From positions 32,718-96,717 of the forward strand of contig JAABRT010000004.1 in NCBI GenBank assembly GCA_011390805.1: a stretch of DNA of 64,000 bases. Direction: 5' to 3'. Both the position numbers and the translations under genes were made by a program. Origin of the DNA: Gemmatimonas sp. GTDB taxonomy: Bacteria; Gemmatimonadota; Gemmatimonadetes; Gemmatimonadales; Gemmatimonadaceae. The notes under the pieces were generated by a model. The model was not told the origin of the DNA. It searched no databases and saw only the letters and a list, made by a program, of their open reading frames with translations. Below are positions 1 through 8,748 of this stretch, piece after piece. Every line of letters begins with the position of its first letter. Position 1 is the first letter of the stretch.

Positions 1-143
1 GAGCGGGAAAGATTATCGAGAGGGTGCAGATTCCTGCCGGTCGTACCATCGCAGGATTCGGGCCCGATGGCATCGTATACCTGTTAGAGCGCAAAGGTCG
101 CGACGTGTTTCTCGAGAAGGCGCGCCGGCTGCCGCCGCAGTAA
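1..143 (+). CDS. C-terminal end of a propeller-type protein (partial)
   Basis: The frame is open from the window edge to a TAA at 141-143 and encodes about 46 residues. The segment IAGFGPDGIVYLLE followed by a short basic tail resembles the last blade of a 6-bladed beta-propeller (NHL/6-bladed family), as also found complete at 29657-30754. The start and most of the protein lie outside the window, so the function cannot be given. A strong hairpin follows the stop. Confidence 0.55.
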   Translation, partial: AGKIIERVQIPAGRTIAGFGPDGIVYLLERKGRDVFLEKARRLPPQ

Positions 144-182
144 AGGCTGCTCGCAGTAACCCCGCAGGAGCCGCCCCAAACA

Positions 183-216
183 GCGCGCCCGTCACGTGGA
201 AACGTGGCGGGCGCGC
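183..216 (+). terminator. 15-bp stem with GGAA loop, probable terminator
   Basis: The arms GCGCGCCCGTCACGT and ACGTGGCGGGCGCGC pair over 15 positions with a single G-U wobble around a GGAA (GNRA-type) tetraloop. It sits 40 bases after the stop of the partial gene and before the next plus-strand gene. The tail is poor in T, so it may act as a weak or factor-assisted terminator or as an mRNA end stabiliser. Confidence 0.55.
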
Positions 217-344
217 GTTCGCGTTACCTTCCGACAGGCTGTGGAGTACAAACAGCCAGTGTCCGTACATTGCTCACGCAGGCGCACCTTGGGCGCGATT
301 CCGCGCCGTGCGCCTCGCTTCCAAAACCAGTCAGGTTTCTTGCC

Positions 345-836
345 ATGTTTGATTGTTTCCCGTTCCGTTCCGCTCGGCGTACTGTATTGCACACCGCATG
401 TGCCCTCAGCGGAGCGCTTGCCTTGCTGGCAACATCGGCCGCTACGCAGTCGCTTCAGGCACAGGCAGCGTCGTCGGCCGACGCCAAGCCTGCACCGGAG
501 ATCTATCTGCGCGCGCCGGAAAACAACGCGGTGGTGGGCCCCTCGTTCAGCGTGCAGTTTGGCTTGCGCAACTACAGCGTTGCGCCAGCGGGTGTGAATA
601 TCAACGGAACCGGTCACTTCCACATTCTCATCAATGTGGAGCCGCCCGCTGTAGGCGCAGTCATTCCTGCTGATTCGCTGCATCGTCACTTTGGCGGTGG
701 ACAAATCGAGACCACACTCCAGCTCGCCCCGGGCACCTACACGTTGCGCGCTGTGCTGGCCGATCATGAGCACAAGGTGATCAGTCGGGAACTGATTTCA
801 TCGCCCGTACGAATCACGGTGCGCAGTCGCGACTGA
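345..836 (+). CDS. Secreted DUF4399 protein
   Basis: Encodes 163 residues. The N-terminus has a basic start and a hydrophobic stretch (about residues 12-32) ending near AQA, a typical Sec signal peptide. The mature part matches the DUF4399 pattern: an APENNAVVGPSFSVQFGL strand, a GTGHFHILI motif with paired histidines, a HFGGGQ motif and a closing LAPGTYTLRAVLADHEH stretch. The family is usually periplasmic or secreted and its histidines could bind metal, but the role is unknown. The reading frame stays open upstream, but the first ATG followed by a signal peptide is at 345. It stands alone, convergent with the cardiolipin synthase gene. Confidence 0.8.
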   Translation: MFDCFPFRSARRTVLHTACALSGALALLATSAATQSLQAQAASSADAKPAPEIYLRAPENNAVVGPSFSVQFGLRNYSVAPAGVNINGTGHFHILINVEPPAVGAVIPADSLHRHFGGGQIETTLQLAPGTYTLRAVLADHEHKVISRELISSPVRITVRSRD

Positions 837-862
837 GCGACGTGGCAGTGAGGCGCCTCCTG

Positions 863-2323
863 CTACAGGTACGGCGCCCCCAGCCTCGCTATACCATCAC
901 GCAAACGCACGGGCAGTGAGCGCGCTTTCAGCTCGGCGCGCGTCACCGGGCGCGCGCTGGCAATGCGTGCATCGATCAGTGCGTCCAGCTGGGCCGTGAG
1001 TTCGGGACTATAACATTCGAGGTTGAACTCGAAGTTGAGCAGGAAGCTGCGGGCGTCCCAGTTGGTTGACCCCACCAGGCACCACTGTCCGTCCACGGTG
1101 AACGCCTTGGTGTGGTCGAACGGTGGAGGCGATCGAAATACGCGGACTCCCTTTTCCAACAGCGGACCAAACTGTGGCGTCATTGCCCAGTCCATTACGG
1201 GAATGTTGCTGCGGTCGGGAATCACCACTTCAACGATGACGCCGCGCATTGCCGCAATCTGCAGCGCACGAAGCACCACGTCATCAATCAGGAAGTACGG
1301 CGTGATGATGCGCACATGATGTGTTGCGGCCGACAACGCGCCCAGCACAAGTTCAAGAATGTTCTCGATGTCGGAGTCAGGGCCATCGGGCACACCGCGC
1401 GACACGATATTGCCTACTCTGCCGAGTCGTGGAAACCACGGGTCCCGATCAAGCGCTTCGCGCGTTACAAACGCCCAGTCCACAGCGAACGCGCGCTGCA
1501 GCTCATACACAACGGGCCCCTGCACACGAAAGTGAAGGCATCGCACCGGATCGCTCGGCTGCTTTTCCAGCCAATGACCCACGCGGATATTCATTCCGCC
1601 GGTGAAGCCCAGCTGTCCGTCGATCACCAGAATCTTTCTGTGGTTGCGCAGGTTCGCGTAACGGGCAAAGCGAGGCAGACGCGTGGGCAGAAACGTCGCA
1701 ACGGGAATGCCCGCGGCGCGCAGTCGCACCACCATTGACGGCCGCGAATATCGCGATCCGACATCGTCAATCAACACACGCACCTGCACACCGCGCGATG
1801 CGGCTGCGGAGAGCGCATGCAGGAATACTTCGCCCGCCTCGTCGTTGTCGAAGATGTAGCTCAGCAGCGTAATCGTGTGCTTTGCCTGGCCAATGGCCTC
1901 AAGCATTGCCGGATACGCCTCGCCACCGTTCTGCAGCAACTCAATCGAGTTGCCCGGTAACAGGGGATTCGCTGTCGCCTGATAGCCCAGTCGCGCCAGT
2001 CCCGGCAGTGTCGGGTGCGACGCCGCCAACGCATGCAAAAAGTCGCCACCGGCCTGCGCCGACCGCAGTTCGCCGGTATCGCCGAGAATCGGCTCGCGCT
2101 GCATGGCCGACGCCGCACGCCTGATGCGGTTGATGCCAAACGAAACGTACAGCAGCGAGCCAACCACCGGTGCAAGCCACGCCAGCCCAACCCAACCAAT
2201 GACAGCAGGCACCTGTCGCTTTCGCAGCACAGCATCAACTGTGACGCCGATGGCGCCAACGATATGGCCAAACGACACCAGCACCGGCCACAGGTCCGAC
2301 AGGAAGGCGAGCATGTGCTTCAT
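863..2323 (-). CDS. cls: Cardiolipin synthase (phospholipase D superfamily)
   Basis: Encodes 486 residues, the usual length for bacterial cardiolipin synthase. Two N-terminal membrane segments (about residues 5-30 and 38-62) are followed by two PLD domains. Both HxKxxxxD catalytic motifs are intact: H228, K230, D235 in NHRKILVID and H404, K406, D411 in DHTKAFTVD. The enzyme condenses two phosphatidylglycerols (or PG with PE) into cardiolipin at the inner membrane. The chosen ATG at 2323 opens directly into the first membrane helix; upstream in-frame codons give a sequence unlike the family and would run into the divergent gene at 2387. Confidence 0.92.
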   Translation of the reverse strand: MKHMLAFLSDLWPVLVSFGHIVGAIGVTVDAVLRKRQVPAVIGWVGLAWLAPVVGSLLYVSFGINRIRRAASAMQREPILGDTGELRSAQAGGDFLHALAASHPTLPGLARLGYQATANPLLPGNSIELLQNGGEAYPAMLEAIGQAKHTITLLSYIFDNDEAGEVFLHALSAAASRGVQVRVLIDDVGSRYSRPSMVVRLRAAGIPVATFLPTRLPRFARYANLRNHRKILVIDGQLGFTGGMNIRVGHWLEKQPSDPVRCLHFRVQGPVVYELQRAFAVDWAFVTREALDRDPWFPRLGRVGNIVSRGVPDGPDSDIENILELVLGALSAATHHVRIITPYFLIDDVVLRALQIAAMRGVIVEVVIPDRSNIPVMDWAMTPQFGPLLEKGVRVFRSPPPFDHTKAFTVDGQWCLVGSTNWDARSFLLNFEFNLECYSPELTAQLDALIDARIASARPVTRAELKARSLPVRLRDGIARLGAPYL

Positions 2324-2386
2324 GATGCAGGGCAACTGTCTGTGAGACAATGGCGGTGCGTGTCGCCAAGGCAGTAATTTGGGTGC

Positions 2387-3430
2387 ATGCCAACTCGTCA
2401 GGTCGTAAAAATCAACCCGCTCAACGCCGAGTCGCCGCTCGAAGCGCTGCAGGCACCCGTTACGTCTACCGCGTTGCACTATGTGCGCACCAACTTTCCC
2501 ATCCCGTCAATTGCGCGGGCGCAGTACGCTCTCTCCGTCACGGGCGCTGTAGCGGAGTCGCGTTCGCTCGCGTATGACGCGCTGCGCCACATGCCGCAGC
2601 ATGAGGTCACGGTCACGATGGAATGTGCAGGTAATGACCGATTGGGACTGTATCCGCTACCGGCCGGCGAACCGTGGCGCAGCGGAGCCGTGAGCACCGC
2701 GACCTGGCGCGGTGTGCGCCTGCGAGACGTTCTGGATATGGTGCAACCGCACGACGATGCGCTGGAGGTCGTGGCGTCTGGCGCGGATCGCGGGCCGCGT
2801 GAAGACGCAGATTCGCCGCACGATGTCACCTTTGAACGGGCACTGCCCATTGCCGCGGCTCGACACGACGATACCCTGTTGGCACTCGAAATGAATGGTG
2901 AGACGTTGCTGCCGGAGCACGGCGCACCGGTTCGCCTTGTGGTACCCGGATGGTACGGCATGGCCAACGTAAAGTGGGTTACGCAGCTCCGTGCAGTTAC
3001 CGAGCCATTCACGGGATATTTCCAGCGCAAGCGCTACGTATATCGTGAACACACGGGTGAGCGCGCGGTCACGCGCACGTTGGTGAAGTCCATGATCGTC
3101 TCTCCTGCCACTGATGTGACGCTGAAGGCGGGTGCGCGCTGTGTGGTGAAAGGTTGGGCGTGGTCAGGACACGGTGACGTTGCGCGCGTTGACGTAGCGG
3201 TAGGCGGCGGCGACGAGTGGCACGCGGCCGAACTGGACAAGCCGGTGGGCGAATATGCCTGGACACCGTGGTCGTTCGAAACGCCAACGCTCCAGCCCGG
3301 GAGACTGGTGTTGCGCAGTCGGGCCACCGACACTGCAGGATTTACACAACCCGACGTGGCGGAGTGGAACGCCCTTGGCTACGGCAACAATGCCGTCCGG
3401 CCGCTGGTGTTCAATGTGCAACTCACGTAG
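2387..3430 (+). CDS. Sulfite-oxidase-family molybdopterin enzyme
   Basis: Encodes 347 residues. The N-terminal Moco-binding fold carries ECAGN with the conserved cysteine (C80) that ligates molybdenum, then a WRSGAV...TWRGVRLRDVL stretch typical of sulfite oxidases and YedY-like enzymes, and VVPGWYGMANVKW. The C-terminal part (about residues 240-347) is the Ig-like Mo-co dimerisation domain with its KGWAWSGHGDVARVDVAV strand. There is no Tat or Sec signal, so it looks cytoplasmic or exported with a partner, and no haem domain. Substrate cannot be told from sequence; sulfite is the family default. It is divergent from cls, sharing a 63-base intergenic region. Confidence 0.85.
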   Translation: MPTRQVVKINPLNAESPLEALQAPVTSTALHYVRTNFPIPSIARAQYALSVTGAVAESRSLAYDALRHMPQHEVTVTMECAGNDRLGLYPLPAGEPWRSGAVSTATWRGVRLRDVLDMVQPHDDALEVVASGADRGPREDADSPHDVTFERALPIAAARHDDTLLALEMNGETLLPEHGAPVRLVVPGWYGMANVKWVTQLRAVTEPFTGYFQRKRYVYREHTGERAVTRTLVKSMIVSPATDVTLKAGARCVVKGWAWSGHGDVARVDVAVGGGDEWHAAELDKPVGEYAWTPWSFETPTLQPGRLVLRSRATDTAGFTQPDVAEWNALGYGNNAVRPLVFNVQLT

Positions 3431-3567
3431 CGCGGCAACGCAAACGCACCCTGTCGGCTCCCCGTAAGCATAGACGGGTAGTACCATACAACAGAGTCAT
3501 TCTTCTCGCGGTCGGCCAGGCACATCACGCAGCCGTCCGCTCCACTGTCACCCACGGCGGATCTCAG

Positions 3568-3882
3568 ATGGACGTACTCGTGAACACCGATAGCAGTGTC
3601 GAAAACACCGCAGCGCTCTCAGAGCATGTTGAGTCAAACCTGCGCTCTGCACTTGAGCGATTTGCCAGCCGTCTGACCCGCGTAGAGGTGCACCTCAGCG
3701 ACGAAAACAGTCACAAGCACGGCGCGGATGACAAACGTTGCGTCATTGAAGCGCGCATCGCCGGCCGACAGCCCACGGCGGTGACGCACAACGCCCCGGA
3801 CATCGACAAAGCGGTGGCCGGGGCGGTAGACAAACTCAAGCGTGCGCTGGATACAGTGTTCGGCAAGCTCGCGACGCACTAG
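3568..3882 (+). CDS. Short HPF/RaiA-like ribosome-associated protein
   Basis: Encodes 104 residues with the beta-alpha-beta-beta-beta-alpha pattern of the ribosome hibernation factor fold: an N-terminal strand VLVNTDSSV, a long helix (AALSEHVESNLRSALERF), the strand TRVEVHLSDEN, a strand CVIEARI and a final helix DKAVAGAVDKLKRALDTVFGKL. Known members bind the 30S decoding region and silence or dimerise ribosomes in stationary phase. This one lacks the C-terminal dimerisation domain of long HPF and is diverged, so it could serve another stress role. The frame is open far upstream, but the family fold begins at the ATG at 3568. Its TAG stop lies in a CTAG palindrome that also ends the opposite gene. 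Confidence 0.7.
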   Translation: MDVLVNTDSSVENTAALSEHVESNLRSALERFASRLTRVEVHLSDENSHKHGADDKRCVIEARIAGRQPTAVTHNAPDIDKAVAGAVDKLKRALDTVFGKLATH

Positions 3883-5192
3883 TTAGCGGCACGGGCAACC
3901 TGTTCCACCTGCTCCATGACACGCAGCAGGTTGCCGCTCCAGATCTTCTCGATCTGCTCTTCTGTATATCCGCGGCGAACCAGTTCCAGCGTCACGTTGA
4001 ACGTGTCGCTGGCACTGCGCCAGCCTTCCACGCCGCCGCCGCCATCAAAGTCTGAACTGATACCGGCGTGATCAATGCCGATGCGCTTCACCACGTAATC
4101 AATGTGGTCGGCGAAGTCGGAAATAGTGGCCGCCGGATCGGCGGGATAGCGACGCGCCGTGATGTCTTCCTGCTTTGACAAAAACTCATTGCGACGTGCA
4201 TCGGGCAGCGCTGCAATTGCCGCTGAGATGTCGCGATTGTTGGCGCCGGCCACACCATACTCTTTGCGCAGCGCATCAATGGCTGCCTGACGCATCGCGT
4301 TCTTTTCCGGATTGCACTTCACATACGAGTTGAACGCCACGAGCTGAATCACGCCGCCGTTGGCCTTCATGGCGTCCAGCTGCTCGTCATCAAGATTGCG
4401 ACTGTGATTGCAGATCGCCCGCACGCCCGAGTGCGATGCAATGATGGGCGCCTTGGTTATTGCGACCGTCTGCAGCATGCTCGCCTTTGACGGGTGCGAG
4501 ATGTCAATCATGATGCCGAGCTTGTTCATCTCGGCGATAACTTCGCGGCCGAGCGGGCTTAAACCGTTGTGCAACCACACATTGTCACGTTCGCCGGTGT
4601 TGGAATCCGACAGCTGGCTGTGACCGTTGTGGGCGAGCGACATGTAGCGCCCACCGAGTGCGTGAAACTGCCGCACATTGGTAATGTCGCTGCCCACGGG
4701 AAAGCCGTTTTCAATCCCGATGAACACCACTTTGCGTCCGCTGGCGTGAATGGCGCGCGCTTCGGCAGCGGTGCGTGCGAGACCGACACGCGTTGGTGCG
4801 ATGGTGTCGGTCAGGCGGTGAATCGCGGCAAACTTCTCCATTGCCGTGGCCTTGGCGCGGGCGAATCCTTCGGCATTCAGCTCGGCGGATTGGCCTACAT
4901 ACACAATAAGAAACGCCGCGTCCAACCCCCCTTCTTCCATCTTGGTGAGGTCTACCTGCGTGCGCGGCAGCCGATCGGCGTAGTTGGGCGCGTTGCGCTG
5001 GAAGTTGGCCGGGCTGATGTCCACGTGCGTATCCAGCGTCATGACGCGCTCGTGAATGGCCCGGGCGCGTGCAACCATGGCCGGATCATCCGATGCTCGT
5101 GGCTGGGCGGACAGTGTGGCGAACGCCGGGGCGGCCACAGCCAATGCGGCCAGTAGCGCGCCGGGGCGCAGGGTGCGTAGCGAGTGAAACAT
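3879..5192 (-). CDS. Secreted membrane dipeptidase, M19 family
   Basis: Encodes 437 residues with a Sec signal peptide (hydrophobic residues about 10-28 ending in LSAQ). The zinc site of renal-dipeptidase-like enzymes is visible in order: DTHVD (His and Asp), the bridging glutamate in FIGIENG, the histidine in IDISHPS, the histidine in ASHSGVR, and the late GISSDFDG aspartate. The enzyme cleaves dipeptides, often including D-residues, outside the cytoplasm. The stop codons of this gene and of the HPF-like gene overlap within one CTAG, so there is no room for a terminator between them. Divergent from the tricorn-like protease gene over about 180 bases. Confidence 0.9.
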   Translation of the reverse strand: MFHSLRTLRPGALLAALAVAAPAFATLSAQPRASDDPAMVARARAIHERVMTLDTHVDISPANFQRNAPNYADRLPRTQVDLTKMEEGGLDAAFLIVYVGQSAELNAEGFARAKATAMEKFAAIHRLTDTIAPTRVGLARTAAEARAIHASGRKVVFIGIENGFPVGSDITNVRQFHALGGRYMSLAHNGHSQLSDSNTGERDNVWLHNGLSPLGREVIAEMNKLGIMIDISHPSKASMLQTVAITKAPIIASHSGVRAICNHSRNLDDEQLDAMKANGGVIQLVAFNSYVKCNPEKNAMRQAAIDALRKEYGVAGANNRDISAAIAALPDARRNEFLSKQEDITARRYPADPAATISDFADHIDYVVKRIGIDHAGISSDFDGGGGVEGWRSASDTFNVTLELVRRGYTEEQIEKIWSGNLLRVMEQVEQVARAAN

Positions 5193-5373
5193 GGTGCCTG
5201 CCAGTGTAAGGATCAGCGGAGAATGCCTCTCAACAAACTACGTGCGCGGCGGGTGACGCGTTGGTTGGCCCGACCGCCTCGAACCGCCATGCGAGCAGTG
5301 ATACGCGACCAGCACAACAGCGGGAAACGACGCATATTCAACGCCTCGCCCCTCTCTCCCGGAGTGCTCTCCC

Positions 5374-8300
5374 ATGCCTGCCTTGCAGCTGGATATCTCC
5401 CACATGACGGTTTCCCACATGCCTGATTTGCTTCGACGTGCCGCACTCACCGTCACTGCGTGCGCTGCGGCCGGCGCGTTGGTGGCACTCATGCCCGCGG
5501 CAGCGCCTGCCCATGCGCAGCTGCACGCGCAAACCGTCGCGCCGCCCACGCCGGAGCCTGTGCGCTTTGCCCGCTACGCGCACGTGGCCAACGACGGACG
5601 CATTGCGTTCACCTATCAGGACGATATCTGGCTGGCCAACAGCGATGGCAGCAACGCTACCCGTCTCACGTCACATGTGGCGCGTGATATCATGCCGCGT
5701 TTTTCGCCTGATGGTGCGTGGATTGCTTTCACCAGCAATCGCATGGGCAACAATGATGTGTATGTGATGCCGGTAACGGGCGGCGAACCGCGTCAGCTGA
5801 CATGGCACAGCGGCGATGATCAGGCCATGTACTGGACGCCCGACGGAAAAGAGGTGGTGTTTACGTCGGGCCGTGGTGTGAACATGTGGGGCTCCCCGCT
5901 GTACCGTGTGGCGCTCGACGGCACGATCCCGCGCGCCATGTCCATGGATGCCGGCCGCAGTGGCATGATCAAGCAGGATGCCACGATGGTGGCCTTCAAC
6001 CGCTCTGTTCCGTCGTACTGGCGCAAAGGTTATCGCGGCAACAACAACGCCGATATTGCGGTGCAGGATCTGCGCACCGGTGAAATCACCGAGCTCACCG
6101 ATCTCGATGTACAAGAGTATCAGTCACACGTGCACGATGTGCATCCGATGTGGGGCGCAGATGGTCGCATCTATTTTGCATCGGAGCGCGATGGTACGTT
6201 CAATATCTGGCGCATTGCGGCGACAGGTGGTGCACCGGAGCAGGTGACAAGGCACAATGATGACGGCGTGCAGTTTCCGTCCATCTCGCCCGACGGAAAG
6301 CGCGTGATTTACGAAAACGGATTTGCGCTCTGGACGCTTGACGTACCGTCAGGGACACCGCGCAAGATTGATATCCGCATGGCTACCGATCCCAAGGAGA
6401 ATCATTGGGGGGTGATTGCGGCCAATAATCGCACTGACGGCTTTACCGTTTCGCCATCGGGTGATTACATCGCGGTTGATGTGCACGGAGATATTGTCAC
6501 GGTGCCAACCGAAAAGGGTGTTGGTGAAATGACCCGTGTGACCTCGTCGCCCTGGCGCGAACGCAGTCAGACGTGGTCACCCGATGGTCGTCACATCGCG
6601 TACATCTCCGATGAAACGGGTGAAGAGGAGATCTGGTTGTGGCAGCGTGCATCTGGTGAACGCCGGCAGCTCACCACGCACGAATCCATCAAGGGCGATC
6701 TCACCTGGTCATCTGACAGCAAAAAGCTGGCCTTTACGGCCGACAATCGGCTGTGGGAAATGGACGTTTCGCAGGGTGCAGCGCGTGAACTCGCACACAA
6801 TCCCGCGGGCGGTTATTCCATTGCGCAATACTCGCGGAGTGGACGTGAGTTGCTGTACACGCGTCGTGATGATGATCAGAACTCCGAGGTGTACCTGTTC
6901 GACATTGCCGGCAAGCGCGAATACAACCTGTCGGATAATCCGTTTGCCGATGGCAATCCTGTAATCACGCACGACGGCAAGCATGTCGCGTTTACTTCGT
7001 CGCGCGATGGTGGTACCAACCATATCTACATCGTGTCATTGGCGCGCCGCGCCGAAGATCCGGGCGATCCGCTGGTGCGTGAGCGTCTCAAGCGCGCCAG
7101 CGGTCGTTCAGAGCGTGCCGACAGCAGTGCAGGTGGTGATGCGCGCGGTGACAATGCTGCTGCGACAGCAACCACAGCGGCCATTGCCGTTGATACCGTT
7201 GGAATAGCGCGCCGCGCTATCCAGCTCACGAGTGGCGCCGGCAGCGCGGGCAACCTGTTTTTGTCGCGTGATGGTCGCGCCATTCACTTCACGGTGAGCG
7301 GTGGCTCCGGTGATGACGCCAACGGGTTGTTCAGCATTGGCCTGGACGGACAGAATCGCCGTCGTGTGGCGGCTGGCAGTTTCCCCGGACTCACCCCAAC
7401 CGCCGACCGGCGCATGGTGTTTTTCCGGCGTACCGCAGGCGGTGGAAACGGTGATGGTCCCCCCACCACCAACGGCGCAGAGGTGCACAAGCTCACCATC
7501 GCCACACCGCAGCGCACCGAGCGTGTTGACTTTGATTTTGATGTGCGTGTAGACCGGCGTGCCGAGTGGCGTCAGCTGCTGGCCGAGTCGTGGCGTGTGA
7601 TGAAGTACCGCTTTTATGACGCGGAGATGCACGGCCGCGACTGGAATGCCATCTGGCGCACGTACGAACCGATGCTCGATCACGTTGGCACCAACGAAGA
7701 TGTGTACGATCTGGCCAACGAAATGATCGGTGAACTCAACGCGTCGCATACGGGCGTGAGCGGTCCACCCACGCGTCCCATGCCGCGCATTGCGCAAACG
7801 CGATTGCTCGGCATGGAGCTCGAAGCCGACAACCAGTCGGGGCGCTATCGCATTTCGCACATTCACAGCGACGGACCGGCCGACAAGGAATGGTTGGCGC
7901 TTGCCGTTGGTGACTACGTGTTCAGCATTGATGGAGAAGACACCAAAGCGGGCGACAACTACTGGCGCACGCTCAGCAATGCGCTCAACGAGTATGTACC
8001 GGTGCGAGTGGGCAAGCGCGCTGACGGAACTGACGCAAAGACTGTGCGCATTGCCACCGTGACGTCGCTCAGCAACATCAAGTATGACGAGTGGGTGGCG
8101 CAGCGCCGGGCCATTGTTGATCGCGAAACCAACGGACAGATCGCGTACGTACACATTCGCAGCATGAACCAGCCGTCGCTGGCCAAGTTTCGCAACGAGA
8201 TCAATCAGTTCAGCAACAAGGCCGGTATCATTGTTGATATCCGCTTTAATGGTGGCGGCAACATCGACCAGGAACTCATCGACATTCTTGAGCGCCAGCC

Positions 8301-8748
8301 GTATCAGTTCTGGAATAACCGCAGTGGATCACGGGCATGGGGCCGTCGTCCGCGCCAGGCCATTGCCGGTCCCAAGGTCATGCTGGTGAATGCGCGCTCG
8401 GGTTCCGACTCGGAGGTCACCCCAATGGCGTTCCGTCAGCTCGAGCTCGGACGCATTGTGGGCAACCCCACAGCAGCTGCCGTGATTGCCACGGGTAGCT
8501 ACACCCTCATCAACGGCGGCAGCATCCGCACACCGGGCTCACTCGTGGTGACGTACGATCCGAGCAAGCCCAACAACTATGGTGTGAATCTTGAAAACTA
8601 CGGTGTGCCGCCCGATGTCTGGGTACAGAACACGCCCATGGACGAGTTGGCGGGGCGTGATCGTGAGCTGCAGGAAGCGATTGCCGAAGCCATGCGCATG
8701 CTGCGCGCCGCTCGGGCAGCCAATGAGGAGGATGCGGGTGCACCGTAA
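5374..8748 (+). CDS. Secreted tricorn-like S41 protease
   Basis: Encodes 1124 residues. After a signal peptide (cleavage near AHAQ, about residue 50) come TolB/tricorn-type propeller repeats (about 60-560, with many SPDG and TSNR motifs), a low-complexity linker, the tricorn C1 domain (about 725-800), a PDZ domain (about 800-900) and the S41 core. The tricorn catalytic set appears complete: S791-H792 in NASHTG, nucleophile S1011 in SGSDSE and E1074 in LENYGVPPD. It probably degrades peptides in the periplasm. The ATG at 5374 has GGAG nine bases upstream; the ATG at 5419 would give a tidier signal peptide. The downstream M14-like gene overlaps its end by 11 bases. Confidence 0.9.
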   Translation: MPALQLDISHMTVSHMPDLLRRAALTVTACAAAGALVALMPAAAPAHAQLHAQTVAPPTPEPVRFARYAHVANDGRIAFTYQDDIWLANSDGSNATRLTSHVARDIMPRFSPDGAWIAFTSNRMGNNDVYVMPVTGGEPRQLTWHSGDDQAMYWTPDGKEVVFTSGRGVNMWGSPLYRVALDGTIPRAMSMDAGRSGMIKQDATMVAFNRSVPSYWRKGYRGNNNADIAVQDLRTGEITELTDLDVQEYQSHVHDVHPMWGADGRIYFASERDGTFNIWRIAATGGAPEQVTRHNDDGVQFPSISPDGKRVIYENGFALWTLDVPSGTPRKIDIRMATDPKENHWGVIAANNRTDGFTVSPSGDYIAVDVHGDIVTVPTEKGVGEMTRVTSSPWRERSQTWSPDGRHIAYISDETGEEEIWLWQRASGERRQLTTHESIKGDLTWSSDSKKLAFTADNRLWEMDVSQGAARELAHNPAGGYSIAQYSRSGRELLYTRRDDDQNSEVYLFDIAGKREYNLSDNPFADGNPVITHDGKHVAFTSSRDGGTNHIYIVSLARRAEDPGDPLVRERLKRASGRSERADSSAGGDARGDNAAATATTAAIAVDTVGIARRAIQLTSGAGSAGNLFLSRDGRAIHFTVSGGSGDDANGLFSIGLDGQNRRRVAAGSFPGLTPTADRRMVFFRRTAGGGNGDGPPTTNGAEVHKLTIATPQRTERVDFDFDVRVDRRAEWRQLLAESWRVMKYRFYDAEMHGRDWNAIWRTYEPMLDHVGTNEDVYDLANEMIGELNASHTGVSGPPTRPMPRIAQTRLLGMELEADNQSGRYRISHIHSDGPADKEWLALAVGDYVFSIDGEDTKAGDNYWRTLSNALNEYVPVRVGKRADGTDAKTVRIATVTSLSNIKYDEWVAQRRAIVDRETNGQIAYVHIRSMNQPSLAKFRNEINQFSNKAGIIVDIRFNGGGNIDQELIDILERQPYQFWNNRSGSRAWGRRPRQAIAGPKVMLVNARSGSDSEVTPMAFRQLELGRIVGNPTAAAVIATGSYTLINGGSIRTPGSLVVTYDPSKPNNYGVNLENYGVPPDVWVQNTPMDELAGRDRELQEAIAEAMRMLRAARAANEEDAGAP

